From the NCBI GenBank assembly GCA_034509735.1, contig JACGWO010000010.1, positions 5,332,001 through 5,396,000 on the forward strand: a stretch of DNA of 64,000 nucleotides, read 5' to 3'. The position numbers and the translations under genes were made by a program. Origin of the DNA: Sesamum alatum (taxonomy: Eukaryota; Streptophyta; Magnoliopsida; Lamiales; Pedaliaceae). Every line of letters begins with the position of its first letter. Positions within the stretch are counted from its first letter, which is position 1. The notes below the pieces were generated by a model. It had not been told where the DNA came from and did not search any database. It saw only the letters and a list, made by a program, of their open reading frames with translations. Shown one piece after another: positions 11,495 to 22,700 of the stretch.

Positions 11495-12895
11495 CCAAAA
11501 TAGGTGAAATTATTTAAATAATACAAAATAAAAAAATTATGATATTAGTGTTGCTTTCAAATGTTTTAAAAAGTAGGCAGAGTCGGAGTTTCAAAACCCG
11601 ACTCTGATAGAATTTCTTTTAAAAAAAAGAAATTCTGCAAAAGACGGGGTCTGAAAACCCGTCTTTTGCAGACGCTTTTAAATGAATTGGACTGACTTGC
11701 TCAACCCTCTCATTTTCCTTTCCTTTTTTTTTATTAATTATTTATTAACTATTAATTAAAGTTTTAAATAATAATTATGAATATTTAATTAAATATAGTT
11801 AATAACTAAATTTACTAAAAATAAAATAATTAGTATTAATGGTTAATATTATTAATATTTAAAAATTAATAAACATATTTATTAATTCAGTGTGACCTAA
11901 TAATATTACATTCTGTATGAAAAAAATAAAAAATATTATAAAATTAGTAATAAGTATAAATTATAATAATGACCATGAGTCCCATAAGTATGATGTTGGC
12001 ATTAGTGTCAAGGTTTTTTTTTTTTTTTTTTTTTTCCCTCGCCTATTAATTCTATCGGCTCATTTATTTTATAAACTATGATTAACAACTATATTATTAA
12101 TTTTTTAATAATTAATATTAATAATTATATTTACAAATTAATTAATATTGACCTAATAATATTACATTCTGTACAAAAAAAAAATAAAAATTATTATATA
12201 AATAGAAATAATTATAAATTACAATAATGACCACAAGTCCCATAAGTATAGCGTTGGCATTGGTGTCGAGGTTTTTTTTTTCCTCACCCTATCAGTTCTA
12301 TTGACTCATTCATTTTTAAACTATGATTATAATTATATTATCAAATTTTTAATAATTAATATAAATCAAATTAATTAATATTAATAATTATATTATCAAA
12401 TTCATTAATATTAATTTCTTTTATGGAATTGATATTACAAAATTAGTGAAAATTGTAAACACCAATTCTGTAATATTTTTTATTTTTTCGTACAGAATGT
12501 AATATTATTAGGAAATACTAAATTAATAAATATATTTATTAAATTTTATATATTAATAATATTAACTATGAATCATTAAATATTAATAATATTAACTATC
12601 AATATTAAATATTTATTTTTGATTAATTTTAATTATTAATGCCAACCTTAATTAACAATTAATAAAAAATTAACAATAAAATAAAATAAAATAAAAGAAA
12701 AGGAAAATGAGAGGGCTGAGCAAGCCAACCCAATTAATTTAAAAGTGTCTGCAAACGACGGGGTATTTTTTAAAAAAATTCTGTCATAGTCGGGTTTTAA
12801 AACCCCGACTCTGCCTACTTTTTAAAACATTTGAAAGTAACACTAATTTTATAATTATTTTTATTTTGTATCATTTAAATAATTTCACCGCTAAA
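11495..12895. mobile_element. Large foldback element with palindromic subterminal hairpins
   Basis: Arms of over 200 bp at about 11495-11735 and 12690-12895 are inverted copies (GGTGAAATTATTTAAAT, then AAATGTTTTAAAAAGTAGGC, then a block of short palindromes, then GACTGACTTGCTCAACCCTC or its inverse). Within the left arm, AGAGTCGG...CCGACTCT and AAAAGACGGG...CCCGTCTTTT are themselves perfect or near-perfect hairpins. The core (11885-12520) is AT-rich and contains a ~250-bp tandem direct duplication at about 11885-12130 and 12140-12385, plus a partial inverted copy near 12460-12520. No coding sequence or target duplication was identified; superfamily is unknown. Confidence 0.6.
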
Positions 12896-13130
12896 ATACT
12901 ACTCTAAAAAATAAAAAAATAAAAATTTTAAATAATCTGAATTACGATATCAAAAATTAATTTATGCCTTTTCCCTACTTATTCTGCAATGTTCTCTTTG
13001 TCATGATCTCTCTTTCAGCTGAATCATCTATCTTATCACCCCCTTTTCGTCTTTTCTATTACAAACATAGCTTGCATGCATGTACATGCAATTGAGTTGC
13101 TCATAACTAAGCATCAAGAAAGCATCTACT

Positions 13131-13504
13131 AGGAAAATTGCATTTTACGTCTCATAATTTATACTCTGTGTGATTTTGGTCCCATTAATTTTTGACGTAG
13201 CAATTTTAATCCCATAAGTCCACAAATGTTGTAATTTTAGTCCCATTGACGAAATCCGTTAAAATGTTAATGGAAGGAGCACGTGCTTGAAACTAAAATT
13301 GTAATGTTTGTGGACTTATGAGACTAAAATTGAAACGTTTGTGGACTTTTGGGACTAAAATTGCAACGTTTTTTAATGGATTTTGTCAATAGGACTAAAA
13401 TTGCAATGTTTGTGGATTTGTGGGACTAAAATTCCCACGTCAAAAATTAATTGGACCAAAATAAAAAACAGTGTAAGTTATGAGACGTAAAATGCAATTT
13501 TTCC
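13131..13504. mobile_element. Mutator-like MITE with perfect 9-bp duplication
   Basis: The flanks GCATCTACT (13122-13130 and 13505-13513) are identical. The terminal repeats share GGAAAATTGCATTTTACG / GGAAAAATTGCATTTTACG and continue with TTTTGGTCC, AATTAATTTTTGACGT and TTTTAGTCC blocks. The interior holds short direct repeats of a GGGACTAAAATTGCAA-type phrase. Confidence 0.8.
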
Positions 13505-15060
13505 GCATCTACTGCAAAAGAAATTTCATAATTAATGTTGGGATACTTGATAAGATGATTATTTAGTAGCTTATTTATTTTGTATGAATTATGGAATGAT
13601 TATATATGATAATTTTACGATTTTTTTTTTTTGCAGTTATTATAAGGGAAAAAATGTGAAATTGACAAAATTGCAATATCAATTTCATGTGGTCGCACCA
13701 CAAACTATAAAATATTTTAAAATAATTAAAATGTTTTACATACACATCTTATATCTATATATTTTCCCCATCTCCACCATATTCATCTCCATAAAAAATA
13801 ATATTTATTAATATATAATAATATGAAATATATCCAATAACAATATTATTTATATATATATATGTATATGTAATATAATAATATCAAATATATATCTAAC
13901 TTGTACAAATTATTATAAATTTTTAACATAAAAAAATTATTTCAAAATTTGTGTATTATATATTTGTTTTTCTCTAATTTTAAATTTACATATTAAAATT
14001 AATAAAGTAAAATTTAAAATAATTTTTTTGTTTATAAGTATTTAAAAATTATAATTAATTAATTATTTAATCATAACTATATTATATTAAATTATTATAA
14101 GTAATTATTAATAAAAAATATCGTTGCCCCTTCATCGCCTCCCCTGCTCGATAAAACAGAGCAAATCGAATGAAAAAACTTTAGGGTGAAATAAATATCA
14201 AAATAAAGCGTAGAATATGTGCATTTTTTCAAAACAACCGCATTCACCCAGTACTTGAGCACGAAGAGCTTGAGAGGTTGTGTTTCTTTCTACAAAAAAT
14301 CTGCCTTCATCATCTCGTCAATTGGTTATATTATGCACTAGTGGGAACAACGAGGTAAATTACTTGGTGATATCTAAGGGCAAAATGGGGAGTCAATTTT
14401 TAATCAGAATTTGATGGAGCGATATAGTACAACAATATTAGCCTCATGACCGATATTGCAATCAAGGTACAATCATAGCAAGTGATGGGCCTTGGCTAAT
14501 TATACCGAGCCGATGCAAAAGAAAGTAAACGAAAAAAAAAAAAAAAGCATAATTGTATGTTATATCCTAACTTATAACCCAAAGTAAAGGTGCCCTTAAT
14601 TTGTTGGATTTAAATTTCACAATATATATATTACTATTGCAGCGTAAGTTATTTTTGTAAATAAGTTGAACTTTTTTTATGAATTTTTTGCCCTAATTAT
14701 CTCTTGTATATTTCAAAAATGCCCCGTACACTAATGAATATAATCTACCGTTGTACCAAGCCAGTTAGATAATTTTACAAATAAAATGATGCTACAACTA
14801 TTCGTTTACCAAATATTTCCACATCAACCTGTTTCTACTTATAACTATTACTTCCAAATACTTTCAACTTTTACATCTTAATTACGTTTTTTATTTCAGT
14901 ATAATTTTAAAAAATTCTCAACTTTCACTTTACCTTCCATACATTCCCAACTTTTGGTGCAACTAAACTTATAATTTTTCTCAGCAACTTTTTATATTAT
15001 TACTCTCACAAAAGCAAAAATTATCACAAACTTATAATATAGTGATGAAATGCTCATAGA
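13505..15060. other. AT-rich intergenic upstream of HDA14
   Basis: Very AT-rich with TA/ATA runs (13800-14110). No coding segment or bounded repeat is visible. Confidence 0.45.
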
Positions 15061-15089
15061 TCCTAGAAGTCGGAGGGTTACATGGGTCA

Positions 15090-15146
15090 GGCCCAAGAAA
15101 ATTGGAATGAACTGAGCCCGACTACCCGACCCGTTTGTTTGGCCCA
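15090..15146 (+). promoter_or_regulatory. Two GGCCCA (site II-type) elements in HDA14 promoter
   Basis: GGCCCA occurs at 15090-15095 and 15141-15146, the inverse of TGGGCC. Such TGGGCY 'site II' motifs are known TCP-factor targets in plant promoters of growth and organelle-related genes. They lie about 115-170 bp upstream of the HDA14 start. A 13-bp tandem repeat (CCCAAATCATTGA twice, 15143-15168) overlaps the second. Function is inferred. Confidence 0.4.
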
Positions 15147-15188
15147 AATCATTGACCCAAATCATTGACCCAAAGGCGTACCCAAACA

Positions 15189-15195
15189 TATAAAA
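15189..15195 (+). promoter_or_regulatory. TATA box of the HDA14 gene
   Basis: TATAAAA lies 64 bp upstream of the proposed HDA14 start codon, a spacing compatible with a transcription start near 15220 and a leader of about 40 bases. Confidence 0.55.
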
Positions 15196-15258
15196 CGAAC
15201 CCGGTTGTTGAATTTGAAAATTATCTCAGGCTTTGGCTGGCTCCGTGTGTGGTGCTGA

Positions 15259-18200
15259 ATGGAGCTTCGTATCTTCTCTCCGTTTTGTGCTGGTACTCTT
15301 TCGTTGAAGCTATCGCATGAAATTCTTCATGTTTCCTTTTCTTTCTGTATTATATTTGGGTTGTAAATGCCTGCGGCTGAATTTTGGGAAGTATTTGAGT
15401 TTTGGTGGTTTTAGTTTGATGTTTGTTTGTGATTTTGTGTTAGCGAAGCACCGAAAGTTCGATGGAACCAAAAGATTCTTGCTCATGACGAATTTCGTGA
15501 TTTAGTTTTGGATTTTTTAGGGAATTTAGGAAAAAGTATGAAGTTGAAGCCGGGGTTGTTTTAGATTAACTGATCAGGTTTTGATTATGGTTGTGACTGA
15601 TACGTAGGTAACTTTTTCTTGAGTATTTTTGGGTCAAATAGGTTCTTATCCTGCTGACGGAGTATTTAACTTAATCTTGAAGTTTATTTCATCGGTTTGC
15701 TGATTTGGTTAACGAAAATAGTAGCAATTTGTTGAATGGGTACCTAATTATTGAAATACAAGTTTTGTTTTCCAGACTTTGGAAATTCTTGGGATTGCTG
15801 GATCAACTATTAAGAAAGTCGATAATACCAATTAAATGGATTGAAGATGTCACTTTGAGAGTGTCTTTCGGCACCCTGAATATGGGGTGTTTCTGAAAAT
15901 CCAAGAGCACTGGTCATTTCTTGTGCGGCTGTGCCTACTTGGTGCTCTAAAAATCTGGATCTTATTCTGGGGAAAGGCAGTGCAATTGTCAATGCGGCTT
16001 CAAGTAGAGAGGAATTTCAGTCAGTTCTTTATAACTTGGTTAGAAATTTGTCTAGAGACCTTTGAGGCAAGGAGGTTTGTCTAAGGAATTGGCAGAGCAT
16101 TTAAATTGGCAAGCATCGATATTTGTCTTGATAGTAGAACATTTGGGTTTTGACTACTGTGACATGTAGAGAGCTTCACTGTCCCTTTCAGAAATGATAA
16201 TTGTTAAAAGAAGATTGAGAAGCAAGTAGGAAGCTGATGTGGTCCATGTGTAGTCTATTATACGATGTTATCTTCTTTGTTTCTGTTCCTTATCTCCTTT
16301 TCATTCTTTGTAAAGATTGTGATGGTGAAATATTGATCCTTCATTACTTTTGTGTTGTATCATAGTTCAGTGTGCCCACGTAAATTTCAGGTTTATGTTT
16401 TCATTTCCTCTTCTTTTGTTCATGGCAGGACATGTATTCTACCAGGTTAGGCATCACGTATGCACGTGGAAGAAGCAATACATATATGGTTTTGATACCA
16501 AAAGTAGATGTCTAGAGAAGAATGTGAAACGTTTGAAGGTCTTTTCCCCACAGAAGAAAATGGCATCCATACGTTGTTTGAATAGTCCAGAAAACAATCC
16601 TTATCTACCATCTGAAACGGAATTACTCAATGGCAAAGTAATATATTCAGTTGCTCCAGCCATGGGCCATAACAAGGTATGGATGGCGGTTTGTGTACTC
16701 TTTTCTGCATGCATGAATGCTGCTTCTGTCTTTTATAATTCTTTCATATGCTTGCCTTGTTTTGCCAGTTCTTTTTCTGCTAAAGTTTGATGTATGGATG
16801 GACTCAAACTCTTTTATTTTCAATTATCAGTCCTCTGAATATTATTGAAGTACCTTATTGACCTTCTCAACACTATTAGCCGACTTATGTCTTACCTACT
16901 TCTTGTGCAACTTTTATGATGATGGAAGGACCCCCTTCTAATGAATTGATCTGATGATACATAATACTAGTACTAGGTATTGAAGTGCAGTATCAAAATT
17001 ATCAAAAAAGAAAGGAAGTACAGTATCAAAAAAGATCAAGCAGGAAGAACTAGGAGGGGCATGATTTTGAAACCAATAAGTTCTAGCAACTTTAAACACA
17101 TGACAAGGAAAGCATAATTGCTGCAAGAAGTTATATTCTGACATAACTTGTAGTGTTCTAACTTCTAAATTGCAGTGTTTTTTTTCATCAACTCTATGAC
17201 TAGAGATCAACTTTTGCTTTCTTCAGTATATGGCATTAGCTTAGCAGGCATGCGGTTTAGGTGCATGCACTGCTTCTTTTTATGTTGAGTATTTCTCTAA
17301 GTTGTTTGACCAGTAGGTAGCAATATCTGTTGATTTTTTTTTGGCTTATCAATTTCAACTTGTGTTCAAGGTGATTCTTTCGTTTCTGGAACTCTTTTCA
17401 GTTAATCGTTTTCTTGTTTTATGGATTCCATCAGGACTCACACCCTGAATGTAATTCCAGAGTTCCTGCCATCACCAGTGCTCTTGCAAAGATGGGGTTG
17501 ACTCCAGAGGTATAAAAAGACTGATAATGCAATGATCTTGATAGTGGTTGTAACTCAGATGTTTTGATTTGATTCTCTAGACTTGTTCCAATGAGTCAAG
17601 TTATGCTCCAATACTATGGTGATGCTACACAATCATATTTTCGAAGGGAATGTGTACCAGCCCCTCTTAACTTAATCATGGAAAAGAAAATGGTTGGAGT
17701 AGCTGCAGATAACTTACAAAAAGTTTTGACTGAAAATTATTATAAGTGTCACTGATTTGCTTAGAGCTTAGTCAACCAGGTCTATGAATTGACCCTACCC
17801 TAGTCACCTGTGAATCTTTTGTGATTTGAGACTTTATATTGGCCACACCTGGTGTTCATTATTCAACCATGCCAAGTTGTGCGGCTGAAAAAGTTCAGGT
17901 GCTTCCCTGAAAATCATAGTCAACTAGACTGATCATTATCTCTTTCTAGCTTTATAAGAAGGGCTCATAAAGTTGTCTGGTTTAAAGCCGGAAAATCTGT
18001 TCTTCTTTCACTAATTTTGGCTTTTGTTTAAATTGTATGGCACTTACATTCCTCTGTTTCTCTACTTATTCTTTAATGTGCGTAGTTAATCTTATTTATT
18101 GTTATGGACAGGAAGTAGGTCCCATATACAGCTTCATCTATGTTTCTTTTAATAATGTTGGTGATTGGTAATTTTTCTTCACGAAATGATAATTTCTTGT

Positions 18201-21200
18201 CCATCATTCTATCTTTTTATTCAGTTTAGGAGCTCAGAGATAATTGAACTTAAAAAAGTCAGACCTGCAATAGTTGATGATATAGCAAGTGTTCATGAAA
18301 GGGCTTATGTATCAGGACTTGAGAAGGTATGCCTGCATAAATTGATATCTAGTACTACTGCCTCATGCTGTCTTGTTAAATTAATTTGGAATTGATTAGT
18401 ATGGCTGTGGCATTACACTGAAGAGTGTACAAATTTGCATTAACTTTTAACTTTTTGTGAAATAGTCTTTTTGTCTTTTATTCAATACTTTTTGAGGGAC
18501 TCCTCTTATCTTGGAGTGCTAGTTAAGATAATATGCTCTCAAATGTCTTCTATTTTGTCAGTCAACTTTGAGGCCCTCTTTTCTCATTTCATGCATGCAC
18601 TTTTTTTATGCACTAGTTGACAATTAAAAAGAAAGCAAAATATACTTTGGTTATGCTTCATGTCATCAGTCAACTTCCTTGGGCATGCTGAACAAAAAAT
18701 ACAATGTTGCATTCCTCATCCATATTTATTTAGCATGAGCATGTCAAAAACTGGTTGTGTGCGTTTCACATAATTTTGGTGCCTGACTATTTCTCATTTT
18801 TGTTATACTTGCAAATGTACCTCATCTGCAGCTTCTTTATGCTCTATAGGCAATGGACCAGGCATCTGAACAAGGACTTATTTTCATTGAAGGCTCTGGA
18901 CCAACTTATGCTACTCCCACAGTAAGAACACACTAATGAAATCTTATTTTAAGTTTTTGGCATTTGTTAACTCAAGCTTATTGGCACCACTAATAATTCA
19001 GATCAAGTAGCATTTCTTGTACAAGAGTGCGTATTTACAAGGAAGTATTAAATGCTTGGAGATAAACTGAGATCACTCGAATCAATTATGCCTTTTCCTT
19101 GTCTTGTTTCCCATCCTTATTTGAGCATCTAACTAGGAATACTATATGATCTGTAATATTGTAAAGTAGCACTTCGTTGAGGATCATATTCTTATCTATT
19201 CAGGTCATGTTTTACTTTTATTATCTGTCCTTCTGGTGCTTGCACTCTGTATAGCTGAGTTGAGCTTTTGACTCATACTGATGCGGCTTGCGACTTTATC
19301 AGTGCCCCGTTGCGCGAGGTATTGTCCGCTTTGGCTACGTATGAGCTTCACGGTTTTGTCCTGAAAAGGCGCCTCGCTAGGGAGAGGAGACATTGGGGCT
19401 TATAAGCCACTCAAGCTCCTCATATGCAACTGATGTGGGACACTTGCTACATCATTAGCCCCCCAGACGAGAGGCTTGGGACGGGCACATGGCCTCGTTC
19501 CCACAGACGGCGCCAAATGATGCGGCTCCTCCTTATGGGACCGAAGCCAAAGCGAACAATACCTCGCTATGGGATTGGCTGGGCTAAGACCTCCTCCCTT
19601 GTGAGGCGCCTTTTCAGGACAAAATCGTGAGGCTCATACGTAGCCAAAGCGGACAATACCTCGCGCAACGGGGCACCGATAAAGTCGCAAGCCGCATCAT
19701 ATACGTTATTGGTCTTTCTCAACCATTGATGAAGTATATGTTGTATTTTATTGATTAATTTCTTTGGCTTTGTCTGGCATTCTGAGTTAATAACAGACAT
19801 AATTTCTTTTCCTTTTCTGGTGTTCCGCATTAATACAGACCTTCCAGGAGTCGCTACTGGCAGCTGGAGCTGGAATTTCATTGGTGGATGCAGTGGTGAT
19901 GTCTCAATCTAAGACGTCAGTCACTTGATGATGATCTTTCTAGTCACACTTTTTGTTTGAATCAGTTGAGCATGTCTAACCATCGATGATTGAATTTGTG
20001 TCCTAACCTGTATAGGATTATCAGATGCATATACACACACTTTACCATTCTGATTATTTTCCTGGACTGATAATGCAGGTTGCTGCATCAAAAGTCAGGG
20101 AAGATCCTCCCATTGGTTTTGCTTTGGTACGGCCACCAGGTCATCATGCTGTTCCAACTGGACCTATGGGATTTTGTGTTTTTGGGAATGTGGCTATTGC
20201 GGCTCGTTATGCTCAACGTGCACATGGATTGAAACGTGTGTTTATTATTGATTTTGATGTACACCATGGGAATGGAACGAATGATGCCTTCTACGATGAC
20301 CCTGATATATTTTTTCTTTCCACTCACCAAGTAAGCCATTATATTATTTAGTTCTTGAGCTACATCTTATGTTACTGTGTTTGTTAGTTTAACAACATTC
20401 TCAAACTTATATATGCCTTTTAATTCCCAGATAATGCTCCTTATGCTAAGAATAGTCTTTCCCTTGACCAGAAAGGGGATGATATGAGTTCTGCACCGTG
20501 TACTTTTGGTACATCAGCATGTAGCTAGCCTGGTTATATGAATGTTTTATCTCATCTTTATTCATGTTCAACAGATGATTGATTCTGCGCATTGCATGTT
20601 CTCTTGATTGCTTTTGCATCTGCTTAGACAGTTTTTAAACAAACAGCAGCTAGCATTTTGGGTTCATTGACCATGAATCTAATGCTTACCCTCTGGAAGA
20701 TGCTCAAATCACATAGCAATATATAAGCTCTTATACTAAAATTTTAGCAATAGTGAAGCGAAAACAGAACACAGTAGTCTAGAAATGGAGATTTCCCTAA
20801 GCTGGGAATTTACAATTGTGCTTAGCTTGCGGCCATGGATCTGTAGCTATTGTAGCAGACCATGAAAGTCTAGTACTATCTCAAAGCTGCAGTCAAGTTA
20901 AATTCATTGGCATTTATACTCAATGTAGGATGGGAGCTACCCTGGCACTGGTAAAATAGATCAGATAGGTAGAGGAGATGGTGAAGGATCGACACTGAAT
21001 CTACCTCTACCAGGAGGATCAGGTGATAGAGCCATGCGGAGCATCTTCGATGAAGTTATTGTGCCATCTGCTCAGAGGTTCAAGCCAGATATAATTCTCG
21101 TTTCAGCCGGGTAAGTAAGAAATATTAATGCAGTTTGTATAACTCGTGCGTTTTAAATTCTTCACATGTCATCGCAATAATCCTCACCATCTTATTTCTC

Positions 21201-21622
21201 CATAAAAATTTCATGCCACTGTTATTCAATTCACCATGTAGCTGGATTAAGTGTACACATAGATGCTGTTTAATAGCATTTTCAGCTGCCCGTCTCATTT
21301 ACGTGTAACAAATGCCTCCAGATACGACGCTCACGTGTTGGATCCGCTAGCAAATCTGCAGTTCACAACAGGAACATACTACATGCTAGCTTCCAACATT
21401 CAGCAACTAGCGAGAGATTTATGTGGCGGCCGCTGTGTGTTCTTCTTGGAAGGAGGTTACAATCTTAGCTCTCTTTCGCATTCGGTTGCAGACTCGTTCC
21501 GTGCGTTTCTTGGAGAACCTAGCCTGGCTGCAGAGTTTGATAATCCGGCATTCTTGTACGAGGAACCATCAAACAAGGTAAAGGATGCTATTCAGAAAAT
21601 CAAGCACATCCATTCTCTCTGA
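15259..21622 (+). CDS. HDA14: Histone deacetylase HDA14-like, nine exons
   Basis: Exons read as 15259-15292, 16429-16676, 17435-17509, 18225-18326, 18850-18921, 19839-19895, 20079-20330, 20929-21110 and 21322-21622. All introns are GT-AG and phases join to one 440-residue frame. The product aligns from memory along its length with Arabidopsis HDA14, a class II-type zinc-dependent lysine deacetylase reported in plastids, mitochondria and cytosol. Catalytic features are present: the RPPGHHA His pair, zinc-binding [18 protein letters not shown], a second zinc aspartate in AGYDAH and the LEGGYN tyrosine. The first ~65 residues are basic and poor in acidic residues, in keeping with an organelle transit peptide. 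The start is supported by the TATA box and by exact phase joining of a 34-base first exon, but this tiny exon is the least certain part. Intron 5 contains a transposable element; no coding damage was seen. Confidence 0.93.
19279..19699. mobile_element. 421-bp inverted-repeat element inside HDA14 intron 5
   Basis: Arms of about 110 bp (19279-19388 and 19590-19699) are nearly identical inverted copies starting TGATGCGGCTTGCGACTTT. They are GC-rich, unlike the surrounding intron. The core has a further partial copy (TGATGCGGCT near 19519 followed by AAGCGAACAATACCTCGC) and an LTR-like phrase TGATGTGGGACACTTGCTAC near 19432. ATAC occurs at the left edge (19275-19278) and one base beyond the right edge, a possible short target duplication. 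It could be a MITE or a TRIM-like derivative; no coding capacity. Intron splice sites are far enough away to be intact. Confidence 0.7.
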
Positions 21623-21747
21623 GATTGCCTGAACCTAAAACTAAAATCCGGTGATCTATTTTGTGGCTATACTGTATCCATAAGCTGTTTATTTCTAGTC
21701 AATATGAGGATGGTCTTGTCATCCTCTTCTACTTGTATAGTTCTACT

Positions 21748-21753
21748 AATAAA
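21748..21753 (+). terminator. Polyadenylation signal of HDA14
   Basis: AATAAA lies 126 bp downstream of the HDA14 stop codon and is followed by T/G-rich sequence, the usual plant poly(A) context. Confidence 0.45.
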
Positions 21754-21779
21754 CGATCAATATACGTGTACGTGTTTAC

Positions 21780-22190
21780 TTGAACCATTTTTTGGATTTC
21801 GGACACTCTACTCTCATGGTGAGATTTCAATTGTTGTGTAAAAATCCCACAATTCCAGGAGATTCTTGCTGAAAGATTGACAATTGTGTTCATCGTCTTG
21901 TAACAAAATTGAAGTTGGAACTGATTTAGAGCATGTTTAGGTGAGCTTACAAGTTCTTTTGAAACATCTTATAAAATATTAGAAAGTTTATAAAATGTTG
22001 TGGAGTGTTTAGCAGTCTTTCTGGAAATGACTTTATAGAATTCGAGAATAATATGTTGGGAGGTCCTAGCTACAGACAAAGGTTGTCCCAAATTAAGTTG
22101 GTGTGTCAAAAAGTTAATGCTCATCCGCTTTGCTCATGAAGCACTTGCGCAACAATTATATGTAGCAAAATTACCAAAAGAATAGCCAAA
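21780..22190. other. Intergenic between HDA14 and a LINE remnant
   Basis: No gene is visible. A phrase near 21940-22010 (TTATAAAATATTAGAAAGTT and similar) resembles arms of small elements elsewhere in the window but cannot be bounded. Confidence 0.4.
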
Positions 22191-22440
22191 AAAAAGAGGC
22201 GTCAGAGTGGACTTGAAAGGGATCTTTTCATAAGTTTTAACAGTTGCTCGTGGAGGTTTGTGCTTCCAAAAGAGAGGTAGCCTTCAAGGCCAAACACAAC
22301 CACTAAAAGAGACATACAGAAACAACCAAAACAGAGTATCTGTTGGGGATCCCATGCATGCCAATAAGACAATTCACGAATTTGGAGTACAACTCCAATG
22401 CAATAAAGCACAGGCAAAAATAAAGGAGAGTAGTAATAGT

Positions 22441-22480
22441 ACCCATTGTTTTCACATAGGAGCTATGTGAAAATAATGGT
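22441..22480. repeat. 40-bp stem-loop
   Basis: TTTTCACATAG and its inverse CTATGTGAAAA surround a two-base centre, and the pairing continues outward through ACCCATTG / AATAATGGT with few mismatches. It directly precedes the organelle-like fragment. Confidence 0.55.
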
Positions 22481-22489
22481 ATTATTCCT

Positions 22490-22700
22490 TTAAAAACGAA
22501 CGTAAGGGACGTCCCATTCTTGAGTGAGCTGGAGCGCAGCCATCTTATCCACTGAACTAGCTAGAAGCTATCGCTTCGGGTCGAAGCATTAAAAGAAAAG
22601 GAGCGAGCCGTATGCGGTGAGAATCGCACGTACGGTAACGAGGGGGGTTCGCGTCTATACGTGTAGTGTGGTGCTTGGGGAAGACAAGGCTGTCAAGCCT
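22490..22700 (+). other. Probable organellar (mitochondrial) DNA fragment with group II intron domain V
   Basis: 22605-22636 has the hallmark of group II intron domain V: AGC triad at the 5' base, CCGTATGCGGT pairing with ATCGCACGTACGG across a GAGA (GNRA) tetraloop, and a bulge on the 3' strand. The following bases (to about 22675) could be domain VI. Plant mitochondrial and plastid introns carry this motif; the GCG/CGC stem looks more mitochondrial. The parent gene was not identified. It lies inside a LINE tail in nuclear-type DNA, so it is most simply a small NUMT. Confidence 0.6.

Noticed and set aside
16938..17210. 90-codon minus-strand frame in HDA14 intron 2
   Set aside because: It sits within an intron whose flanking exons are well supported and has no domain features.
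19567..19881. 104-codon open frame on the minus strand inside HDA14
   Set aside because: It lies across the intronic inverted-repeat element and antisense to exon 6; no protein family features.
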